Source: Defluviitaleaceae bacterium (lineage in GTDB: Bacteria > Bacillota > Clostridia > Lachnospirales > WQUN01). From it: a DNA stretch of 64,000 nucleotides. Position 1 is the stretch's first letter; each line of letters starts with the position of its first letter. The notes under the pieces are model-generated. The model was not told the origin of the DNA and did not search any database. It saw only the letters and a list, made by a program, of their open reading frames with translations. The translations under genes were made by a program, and so were the position numbers. Location of the stretch: contig WRAN01000003.1 of the NCBI GenBank assembly GCA_009780185.1, positions 124,001-188,000 on the forward strand, written 5' to 3'. Below, in pieces: positions 36,401 to 43,106 of this stretch.

Positions 36401-38109
36401 GCGCCGCGGTTTGCGCCAACGCCTCCCCAAGCCCCAGAAGGTTGAAGGCTGGCTCCGCCTGAGTGATTGATAACGAATGTAATCCTACGGGCATAATGAG
36501 CGTAGAGGGTAAAAGGGTTATTGATTGTCATGCTGGAAAGGGATTGACCAGTACCCGCGCCGCCAGTAGCTTGTGTGGGCCAGGTGCTGTTATTAGGGGA
36601 GAAATGTGTTCCTCCCCCTGCGGGGCCTGCTGATGTGGCCCACCAGCCAGTTAGGTTATATCCTGCTGGATGGTTAACCAGGGGCACGTCAGTAGCACTG
36701 GGGACGCCAGCGTTGAGCCCGTGGGTATTTGTTGATGTGTTTAAATTCATACCTTGTATGGCTTGGCGTGAAAGGGTATGGCTCCCTGATGGGGTGCCAC
36801 CCATAGTGTTAAAGTTTATTGTTATAACTGGGTTAAGGACCCAGCGGGCAAATAGCAAAACCCCGTGAGGGATAGTAGTACCCGCCTCATAGCGCTGCCC
36901 GCCTGTTTGGGCTTGCACAGTGTACCAACCGCTAAAAGTCCATCCATTTCGGTTAGGGTCTGGAGGCCAGGCCTGCTGGTTTGTGGGCACCCATGTAGGT
37001 GTTGTATTTGCAGAATGGCCGCCGATTCGTATTATCCTAGACTGCTGTGCCGCGGGCAGGTTCATCCCGTTGCCGTTAAACTGAACTTGATATCCCCACT
37101 GGGCAAACACGGTAGTATTTCCGCTAACCCCTTGGGCACCAGTAAAAACATTGGCTATATTTAAGCCCTCCTGGTCAAAGGTCCAGTGCATAAACTGGGC
37201 GCCCCCCATTGTGGGAGGGGTTGGCATGTTTCCTGTGCCAAGTATCCCTGTATTGCCAAAGCCTACTGTTTGTGTCCAGCGCTCGGTTTGTCCGTAGCCA
37301 GAGCTTCCGCCGTTGGCGTTGAAGGTGATTAGAAACGGCGGATTTCCGTTAAGTGGCATTATGGGCTCGTATGTGGGCATAAAATACGCAAAAACCCTCA
37401 CATCTCCGTGATCTGCCAGGGTAACATCTGCGGAATAATAGTACTCCGAGTTCCAACTTGTGTTTTGGATTATTATAGAATCTGCTGGGCTGGTGTTACC
37501 ATAATCGTCTAGCTCAAGGGCAACCCAGTCTACAAGAGTGTACCCTTCACGCCTAGGAATAGTTATTTGAGATATGCTTTCCACAGAGGCTGGAAGGGTC
37601 TTGTAATGCTCTAAAGAATATGGGGAATTGTTACGCCCGCGTACTGTTTCTACGCCTTCTAAATCCATTTCATGGAAGGAAACAAATGGGGAAGAGGTTA
37701 GGATAAATACCTCAATAACATCCTCATAGTAGTGAGGAGGGTTTTCTTCATCTATGTGGCCATACTCATCGGTAACGTATGGAGTATCGCCTATTTCTGC
37801 GTAATAATCATAATAGTCATCAATATCATCAGAATATTGGGTATAGGGGTATGGGTCCTCCTCTTCATGGCTTATGTCATATTTGTATATTTCTTCGTTA
37901 TACTCATTGATGTCATCATCTGGTACATAATATGTAGTGCTATCACTTGCCTCATATTCTATGTATGGGATATCTCCTAGGTCTAATATATCAAGGGCCA
38001 TTACAATGCCGCCTGATACCAGGGCCAGGGCAATCAGCAGTATGGATATCCGCTGCCAACTTGCCCATCTTGCTTTGTTGGGCCTTTTGTATTTAGTTAT
38101 GTTTTGCAT
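33439..38109 (-). CDS. Second giant InlB-repeat (Flg_new) surface protein
   Basis: A 1556-aa relative of the protein at 23.3-29.1 kb. The N-terminal membrane segment (ILLIALALVSGGIVMALDIL) is followed by an Asp/Glu/Tyr-rich stretch to about residue 130. Then come roughly twelve InlB-type modules (endings such as VFAQW, LFARW, LWARW, VYARW, YFAVW, VYAQW and VTARW) and two SpaA/Cna-B-like domains (FIKTNASLYETPRVIDQRDG and onward; PIHKTDWNLY..LPGAEFKLFVY). The anchor reads LPLAG (1519-1523) with a hydrophobic tail ending MFKQKQSI, so the usual Thr of LPxTG is Ala. A sortase might not accept it, and the protein could remain membrane-held. GGAGGG precedes the ATG. Confidence 0.9.
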   Translation of the reverse strand: MQNITKYKRPNKARWASWQRISILLIALALVSGGIVMALDILDLGDIPYIEYEASDSTTYYVPDDDINEYNEEIYKYDISHEEEDPYPYTQYSDDIDDYYDYYAEIGDTPYVTDEYGHIDEENPPHYYEDVIEVFILTSSPFVSFHEMDLEGVETVRGRNNSPYSLEHYKTLPASVESISQITIPRREGYTLVDWVALELDDYGNTSPADSIIIQNTSWNSEYYYSADVTLADHGDVRVFAYFMPTYEPIMPLNGNPPFLITFNANGGSSGYGQTERWTQTVGFGNTGILGTGNMPTPPTMGGAQFMHWTFDQEGLNIANVFTGAQGVSGNTTVFAQWGYQVQFNGNGMNLPAAQQSRIIRIGGHSANTTPTWVPTNQQAWPPDPNRNGWTFSGWYTVQAQTGGQRYEAGTTIPHGVLLFARWVLNPVITINFNTMGGTPSGSHTLSRQAIQGMNLNTSTNTHGLNAGVPSATDVPLVNHPAGYNLTGWWATSAGPAGGGTHFSPNNSTWPTQATGGAGTGQSLSSMTINNPFTLYAHYARRITFVINHSGGASLQPSGAWGGVGANRGAMVDIPVTSLAPVNATVQGHGAWMNRNGTVHLQGVLPILPAMPGYTFVGWFSTSAQTGGTQFHVDTQINTFPWQNPNQRTLWARWIPNPPVTITFDANGGQFGTSQTTQQRSITQHANGAMQNNWTPNMSVSFPTLPGHVFMGWHYTPDGPPTPVRGTPPSDADLRVYARWHESISITFLTTGTASGNPQVFNMPRGFSPFEWSSLFYDNPEDLENGWANLSFQPLVSNSPGVHPSIWTSAGSPPSPNQTLHLGWNSEPDQSGIWWNLTGWNQRFYEDTLFHNFWMTSITFDRNHTFIIPTAVDNSLTRMSINIPVGYSLSNRHEHDLYMFTNFANPRDRRVWAAWPDFYTWRPSGNSVPTFPHQLPLPEWGLMGWNTARDGSGQWFDINLPRGMNQGRTYFAVWGQTVTFWSGFAPSDVITAPNRDRLVNFPNTIESDPRGMVTVPIWPGPVGEVPVFHSWNTQPDRTGTRFDGDTIVPGPQTLFATWNANVTFDPNATGATGGGVVTDVILGRAVGGGIDATQAARPNWVFREWNRTQDGSGASFPLLGQAGHVYYMTRVYAQWDGRVTFDPNGGTMAPNTPLVHRISESDTIQNSRYEDNSPWDWVTWPVWPGGMPANPTRSQGEYFAGWWWQDDNDNWHEFTGTTPMTMGDVTVTARWRTNTLSFIKTNASLYETPRVIDQRDGAVFVLERYDVANNQWVYVETSQPSGHSGISGQVTFDRALTSDTRYRIRETIAPASYNLPPGHWEFEMASNGGGIIGGASGIAFHENTNFTGSRGDIFDFVYITDEGWHVGNVQTREWPIHKTDWNLYTALPHNYLPGAEFKLFVYTGEGAPGDVLITESIFGQDLPWSLVETQTSSGLSSTPMIFPMMPGRVYQLIETIPPEGHQLPWGQWQIRVVADESRPQGYRLEVEAIGSISQPVLLGNYTDPQNPVYRVGNREDIVLPLAGGSGTSNIMLGGTVLIVMALLLLGYKMFKQKQSI

Positions 38110-38242
38110 GGCAACCCTCCGTCTTATGTAATATTTTTTTGAGCGTTGTCCAGTATACTGCTTTATTGTTAAAATTCAAGTTTTTTTACCATATTTCCAA
38201 TTATTTTATGATTTTGTAATATTTAAATCTCTGAGTGCATTA

Positions 38243-38276
38243 CAATAAAAAGCGCAGGGGATTCCTGCCCCTTTTT
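38243..38276 (-). terminator. Possible terminator downstream of cas6
   Basis: On the minus strand a short GC stem (GCAGG/CCTGC) is followed by GCTTTTTATT. It separates cas6 from the second giant surface protein gene. The stem is short. Confidence 0.45.
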
Positions 38277-38319
38277 GGTCTCACCCCTAGGAATTTTGTT
38301 CTTCTGAGGGGCTATATTA

Positions 38320-39099
38320 CTATATTTTGAAGCTGTATTCTCCGCAGGCACGGCTTGTTTTTTTGCCTATGTGTATTTGGCTTCCCAGGTCGATATAGGG
38401 TAGGTAACTTGTTACATCGCCATAGAATCGTACCTGACCTATAAACCCTAGTATTGGTTGGCTACTGGTTTTCAATTTTACTGTTTGTAAGTCGCACTCT
38501 GCTTGGATGTGTGGCTTGTTGTATACCAGCTTATAGGGGATAGTGAACATGCTTTTGGTGTAGTTGTCTATTATACCAGACAGGCGTAGGAATAACCGGT
38601 CTATAAATGTTGTGAAATCTAGCTCCTTTGGGGGCTGCTTATTGATTAGAATTTCTGTTGGTGTTATAAAGTTTATTATTAATTTTTCGCAGGTTGGAAT
38701 GTGTTGTGCTCCATCGTCTTTCCATTCTAGATTGTATACTTCGTGGCAGTTTATCAATTGGGTGTTGGCAAGCTTGCCTTTGCACATCCATTGTGTTGCG
38801 TCTGTTACGCTTTGTGCGTAGTCACAGGCTGAGCCCATTAGGGTTATATAGAATGTTAGTGTTTCCTCTGGGAGGTAGTGTCCTTTGCTTGGGTAGGGGG
38901 CTGAGATTACTATGGGGTTTGGGATGGATTCTGTTGTGTTTACTTTTAGTATGTTGTAGGTGTGATGGTGGTTTTTGTATAGTGATTGGCCCAGTGCGCC
39001 GCGGATGGTGTTGCCTATGAAAATGGGGAGGTTAGTGGCTTTTGTGAATGTTAATGTGATTTTGAGCTTTGTAAGCTTTAGGTTGTTGATGGGTATCAC
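38320..39099 (-). CDS. cas6: CRISPR pre-crRNA endoribonuclease Cas6
   Basis: A 259-aa RAMP-fold protein that cuts repeat RNA to release crRNAs. The N-terminus has a ferredoxin-like strand followed by IFIGNTIRGALGQSLY, typical of the Cas6 family with a GxxxRGxLG-like segment. The C-terminus ends in the glycine-rich loop IHIGKKTSRACGEYSFKI that contacts the repeat. It is the last gene of the minus-strand CRISPR locus, downstream of array 1. Cas6 is expected for a type III system, whose repeats end in the ATTGAAAC tag. Confidence 0.88.
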   Translation of the reverse strand: MIPINNLKLTKLKITLTFTKATNLPIFIGNTIRGALGQSLYKNHHHTYNILKVNTTESIPNPIVISAPYPSKGHYLPEETLTFYITLMGSACDYAQSVTDATQWMCKGKLANTQLINCHEVYNLEWKDDGAQHIPTCEKLIINFITPTEILINKQPPKELDFTTFIDRLFLRLSGIIDNYTKSMFTIPYKLVYNKPHIQAECDLQTVKLKTSSQPILGFIGQVRFYGDVTSYLPYIDLGSQIHIGKKTSRACGEYSFKI

Positions 39100-39204
39100 C
39101 TCTTGTAGGTAAATGAGGGTTGTTGTGAAACTGAAACAGGTGTTCCCCTTGTCAATGTTTTATTGGCTAGGGTACACCTTTTTTATTTGGGCATGAAAAA
39201 CTAC

Positions 39205-39678
39205 ATATAAATCCGCTCTCGCGGTAGTAGGCCTACTCAACCAACAAAAAATCTATCAGAAAGGAGAGTGTGACACTTGGTTACAATCCGCTCTCGCGGC
39301 AATAGGCCTACTCAACATGATCATCGAAGGCCCTAGAACCATTGAGCTTAGGTTTCAATCCGCTCTTGCGGCAACAGGCCTACTCAACCATAACGCGTAT
39401 TTGGACAGATCTTGAGATGTATGTTTCAATCCGCTCTCGCGGCAACAGGCCTACTCAACATAGCTCAAAAGCTATGCTCAACTGCATCTAATCCCATGTT
39501 TCAATCCGCTCTCGCGGCAACAGGCCTACTCAACAAAGAAGGCAGTGAAAAGTTAGATAAAGAATGTCCGTTTCAATCCGCTCTCGCGGCAACAGGCCTA
39601 CTCAACTTTCCCCCGTTTAGCCTTGCACTTCGTAGGTCGTCGTTTCAATCCGCTCTCGCGGCAACAGGCCTACTCAAC
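39205..39678 (-). CRISPR. CRISPR array 1 (7 repeats, 6 spacers)
   Basis: 37-nt repeats start at 39205, 39280, 39352, 39423, 39498, 39570 and 39642, with spacers of 34-38 nt. On the plus strand the repeat begins GTTTCAATCCGCTCTCGCGG and ends GGCCTACTCAAC. Read on the minus strand it ends GATTGAAAC, the usual crRNA 5' tag, so transcription is leftward. The leftmost two repeats are the most degenerate (first: TAGTAGG in place of CAACAGG and a damaged 5' end), as expected for the leader-distal end. Confidence 0.98.
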
Positions 39679-39960
39679 CCTACCCATTTTTAGCCCGCAT
39701 AAACACTGGCTTTGCAGGGTGCATTTTCGGGATGATTGATTTTTAGTCATTAACCCAGATATATTTTGCAAATCTTTGGAAAACCATACCCCATCCAACT
39801 CTTACATAAAATCATATAAAACCGCATAAACACTGAGGTCTGACACATCTATGATGTAAAATTATAGATAGTCGGGATGATGGCCTTTTTTGAGCATAAA
39901 AATCATCCCGACCTCATATCAATCATCTGCAAAGATACTACCATACTGCAAAACATGAGT
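39679..39960 (-). promoter_or_regulatory. Leader of CRISPR array 1
   Basis: About 282 nt lies next to the conserved end of array 1 and is homologous over its whole length to the leader of array 2. It begins (plus strand) CCTACCCATTTTTAGCCCGC and contains an 11-bp inverted repeat, GTCGGGATGAT / ATCATCCCGAC (39871-39912), with a conserved loop. It should contain the array promoter and the integration site recognised by Cas1-Cas2. Confidence 0.85.
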
Positions 39961-40005
39961 CAATCAATAGTTCTCATCGCTATCCGATTGTTTCATTTCA
40001 CTCCC

Positions 40006-40314
40006 TTACAAAACCAAAAATGTAGGTGCGATATTCGCTATCTTTGCCCCCATCACACAATCAACACTATTAGGACTAAGGCGCTCAAAAATTATAAGGC
40101 TATCTTCAGGATTGCTTTCGCCAGAAAATTTTCTTACCACATCCAAAAGTGCTGACCTACAACGCTTCACACCCTCCGAGTCCAGCCGACACAGAAAAAT
40201 TGAAAACTGTATACGTATCCCAAAGTCCTTCATACATTTATCAATTTTGCTACGCAGCCGGTTACTTGTTATATCATAACAAACTATCGTGATATTACTC
40301 TTTGTGTGGCTCAT
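40006..40314 (-). CDS. cas2: CRISPR-associated endonuclease Cas2
   Basis: A 102-aa Cas2. The beta1 motif ITIVCYDITSNRLRSKI contains the conserved Asp, and IQFSIFLCRLDSEGVKR is the second family segment. The ATG was chosen with AGGGGG about 8 nt upstream; the longer frame would add five residues. Its start lies inside the end of cas1 (20-nt overlap), giving the usual coupled cas1-cas2 pair. It acts with Cas1 in spacer integration. Confidence 0.94.
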   Translation of the reverse strand: MSHTKSNITIVCYDITSNRLRSKIDKCMKDFGIRIQFSIFLCRLDSEGVKRCRSALLDVVRKFSGESNPEDSLIIFERLSPNSVDCVMGAKIANIAPTFLVL

Positions 40315-41245
40315 AGGTTGCCCCCTCAAGTAATGCAGTTTTTAGCTTAGCAGCTTGGTTATCAAATCTGCTACGCCATTTAGGTACACGTTCGTGGTAT
40401 AACCCACAAAACTTACGAAACCCATCATCTGTTAATCGCCAATCCCCATCTGACATGAAAAAATGCTCAGCTTTCAGTTGTTTTTTATTAAGCATAGTGC
40501 GGACCCATGTATCAATAAAAGGAGACCGAAACTCTTCCATAATATCAAGCGCAAGCGAATTTCTACCGTAGTGTATGCTGTGCAAAAAGCCTACCTCAAT
40601 ATCAAAATTTCTGGCAAGCAAGCAGGTTGTAACTTCATTGCACAAAAAAGCATAACCCAAGTTAAGCAGAGCATTAACGTAGTCAGGTGATGGACGATAT
40701 TCGCGCCGAGTAAATACAGGGTTTTTTAGCAGATGGCGATAACAATCCCAATAGTATTTTGCGGATATACCTTCAATGCCAAGAATCTCATCTATCTGCT
40801 CTGCGTCATTCAGCTTTTTCATGAAGCCATTGATTGCAGACAAATGGCCATCATGAGCATGAAGGGTATTGTCAAGTTGATATTTCCGTATGACAGACAT
40901 CTGATTGTGTATCTTCCCCGAAACTATGGCCTTAGCTATAGCAAGCCGCTTGGAGGCATCCATAAAAGTAGAAAACTGTGCAAGCCTGACGATGGCACCT
41001 CCAGATTTTGTGGACATAACGCGCCCTTTAATTTTGCCCCATTTAGATAAATAAATGGTATTAATGCCTCTATAAAGCAATAAATCAAGTGCAGGAGCTG
41101 TGAGGTTTACGCTATCAAAAATTATGAGCGTATTAACATTGTGGAGAGGTACCGTAGATATTACTTTTCCATCCATAGTTACTTTAAGATGTTCCCCTTC
41201 GCGGCGTATACTACAATTTTCTTGTTGCACATATAGAGTTTCCAT
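40295..41245 (-). CDS. cas1: CRISPR-associated integrase Cas1
   Basis: A 316-aa Cas1, the catalytic subunit of spacer integration. The N-terminal beta domain includes SVNLTAPALDLLLYRGI. The C-terminal helical domain carries YRPSPDYVNALLNLGYAFLC and GFLHSIHYGRNSLALDIMEE, which hold the metal-binding Glu, His and Asp/Glu residues. It is a stand-alone Cas1, not fused to a reverse transcriptase. ATG (METLYVQ) is preferred over a GTG two codons upstream on ribosome-site spacing. The upstream 62-codon ORF ends at this start. Confidence 0.95.
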   Translation of the reverse strand: METLYVQQENCSIRREGEHLKVTMDGKVISTVPLHNVNTLIIFDSVNLTAPALDLLLYRGINTIYLSKWGKIKGRVMSTKSGGAIVRLAQFSTFMDASKRLAIAKAIVSGKIHNQMSVIRKYQLDNTLHAHDGHLSAINGFMKKLNDAEQIDEILGIEGISAKYYWDCYRHLLKNPVFTRREYRPSPDYVNALLNLGYAFLCNEVTTCLLARNFDIEVGFLHSIHYGRNSLALDIMEEFRSPFIDTWVRTMLNKKQLKAEHFFMSDGDWRLTDDGFRKFCGLYHERVPKWRSRFDNQAAKLKTALLEGATYEPHKE

Positions 41246-41247
41246 GG

Positions 41248-41436
41248 TCACCCAACCTTTATAAAAATGCCGTCTTCATTTTTTATCAGTACCGTGCGGT
41301 GTCTAACTGGGCCAGGCGCAGGATATTTATTGATGTGGCGCTGAGTTTCCGCATAATCGTAATCGGAGCATTGACTTAAAATGTAGTGAATATACTTTTC
41401 ACCACTTTCGCCAAGACAATGGAATATCTGCAACAT
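41248..41436 (-). CDS. Small ORF of unknown function upstream of cas1
   Basis: A 62-codon ORF (begins MLQIFHCLGESGEKYIHYIL) that ends where cas1 starts. I recognise no family. It has no clear ribosome site of its own, but an 18-codon ORF with a strong one ends 3 nt before it, so coupled translation is possible. It could be a genuine small adaptation-module protein or the remnant of a longer gene damaged by frameshift or deletion. Confidence 0.5.
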   Translation of the reverse strand: MLQIFHCLGESGEKYIHYILSQCSDYDYAETQRHINKYPAPGPVRHRTVLIKNEDGIFIKVG

Positions 41437-41439
41437 TTA

Positions 41440-41496
41440 TTAAGGAAGGTTGCCATTGGTTACAAAGATGCGGCTGTTTTGAGGGTTCATTTTCAT
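41440..41496 (-). CDS. 18-codon leader-like ORF ahead of the cas1 operon
   Basis: A very short ORF (MKMNPQNSRIFVTNGNLP) is preceded by AAGGAGGACGTACCC, one of the best ribosome sites in the region. It ends TAATAAATG, so the next ORF starts almost at once. It may be a translational leader peptide or the broken N-terminus of a gene whose rest is the 62-codon ORF. Confidence 0.4.
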   Translation of the reverse strand: MKMNPQNSRIFVTNGNLP

Positions 41497-41652
41497 GGGT
41501 ACGTCCTCCTTGTAAATTGGTATAGGCTGTGGATTTTTTGCTCTACTTGAGACTTATGCTTACTATAGGTCTCTTAAGGAGCTTTTTTGCATATATCGTG
41601 TCACTAATTTTTGTGGAAATGTTTACATATCATAAACAGCATAACTGCAATA

Positions 41653-41695
41653 AAAAACCGCGTCTCTATGTCATAGGTGACGCGGTTTTTATTTT
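41653..41695. terminator. Terminator between array 2 and the cas1 module
   Basis: AAAAACCGCGTC pairs with GACGCGGTTTTT around a 14-nt loop, with a T-run on the minus strand. It lies 54 nt past the last repeat of array 2 in the direction of array transcription. The remaining sequence between 41497 and 41748 shows no gene. Confidence 0.75.
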
Positions 41696-41748
41696 GTTGA
41701 AAATGCAGTGTGCAACGACATAAGAAGAAAGCCATCACTGTATAAAAT

Positions 41749-42737
41749 GATTCAATCCGCTCTCGCGGCAACAGGCCTACTCAACCCCTCTAGGAAGGAG
41801 CTTTTGAAATGGCGAGAAAAAGTTTCAATCCGCTCTCGCGGCAATAGGCCTACTCAACGCAAAGTGCGAAGACATTAACACGGAAGAAGATTGCGTTTCA
41901 ATCCGCTCTCGCGGCAAAAGGCCTATTCAACTGGAAAGAGTGCAAGGCATGAAGAATTTGCCAACCCGTTTCAATCCACTCTCGCGGCAATAGGCCTACT
42001 CAACAGTCCAAAGAAAGTCCGCGCGGCGTTCCCTAACCAGGGTTTCAATCCGCTCTCGCGGAAATAAGCCTACTCAACAAGTTATTGAAGAAGCCATGGA
42101 GGCTTGGAAAAACAGTTTCAATCCGCCCTCGCGGCAATAGGCCTACTCAACCCATTAGCAGTCGGACCTTTAAAAGTAGAAAAGGTCGTTTCAATCCGCT
42201 CTCGTGGCAATAGGCCTACTCAATTCCTTTAAGCCGCTACAATAGGCAGTACAGTTACGGTAGTTTCAATCCGTTCTCGCGGCAAAAGGCCTATTCAACG
42301 ACACCAGAGTATGCAACTGTTAGCTTGGACGGAACGTTTCAATCCGCTCTCGCGGTAAAAGGCCTACTCAACCAGACCCCAGATATCTCCTGCTTTATAG
42401 CACAAATCGTTTCAATCCGCTCTCGCGACAAAAGGCCTACTCAACATAATCGCCCGTCGCATCTTTGCCCTTTTGTATTGGGTTTCAATCCGCTCTCGCG
42501 GCAAAAGGCCTACTCAACAAACACAGTTAAGAGAGCAACACAAACCGCAAGCGCGTTTCAATCCGCTCTCGCGGCAAAAGGCCTACTCAACCAAAGAAAT
42601 TTGCAAAAGATACAACAAGAATCATCGTTTCAATCCGCTCTCGCGGCAAAAGGCCTACTCAACCATACAGCCCACAGCAGTCGCACGACCCAGGCATTTC
42701 GTTTCAATCCGCTCTCGCGGCAAAAGGCCTACTCAAC
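41749..42737 (-). CRISPR. CRISPR array 2 (14 repeats, 13 spacers)
   Basis: 37-nt repeats start at 41749, 41822, 41895, 41968, 42042, 42115, 42188, 42263, 42336, 42409, 42482, 42555, 42627 and 42701, with spacers of 35-38 nt. The repeat is the same family as array 1 but with A at the variable base (GGCAAAAGGCC) in the four leader-proximal copies. Older copies carry T, C or other changes (for example repeat 5 GAAATAAGCC, repeat 7 ending CAAT). The right-hand end is homogeneous, which places the leader there. Confidence 0.98.
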
Positions 42738-43018
42738 CCTACCCATTTTTAGCCCGCATAAACACTGGCTTTGCAGGGTGCGTTTTCGGGATGATTGATT
42801 TTGAGTCATTAACCCCGGAGATTTTTGTAAATTATTGGGCATCAACACCCCATCATTCACCTCATCAAAATCTAAAAAAACCGCATAAACATTGAGGTAG
42901 AGCACCATCAGGAAACAAACTTTGAAACAGTCGGGATGATAGCCCTTTTTGAGCGCAAAAATCATCCCGACTATTATCAATCATCAACAAAAAAATTACA
43001 ATACCGCTAAACATGAGT
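42738..43018 (-). promoter_or_regulatory. Leader of CRISPR array 2
   Basis: About 281 nt homologous to leader 1. It shares the first 40 bases almost exactly, an internal CCGCATAAACA(C/T)TGAGGT block, and the hairpin GTCGGGATGAT / ATCATCCCGAC at 42930-42971. It lies between the effector operon and array 2. The conserved hairpin lacks a T-run on the minus strand, so it is not an ordinary terminator. Confidence 0.85.
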
Positions 43019-43106
43019 AACCCGGTAATATCTCAGAAAATGCGACGTGTTTCAATGATTCCCACAATGCGATATCTGTTCATACGCTACTACACAATTT
43101 GCCCTA

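Noticed and set aside
39412-39693. Plus-strand ORF with repeated FQSALAATGLLN segments
   Set aside because: It is the translation of CRISPR repeats and spacers of array 1, not a repeat protein.
42325-42895. Two overlapping ORFs rich in FNPLSRQKAYST or FQSALAAKGLLN
   Set aside because: Both are translations of array 2 repeats and the adjoining leader.
42930-42971. Leader hairpin as Rho-independent terminator of the effector operon
   Set aside because: No T-run follows the stem on the minus strand, and the same hairpin recurs in leader 1. It was treated as a leader element.
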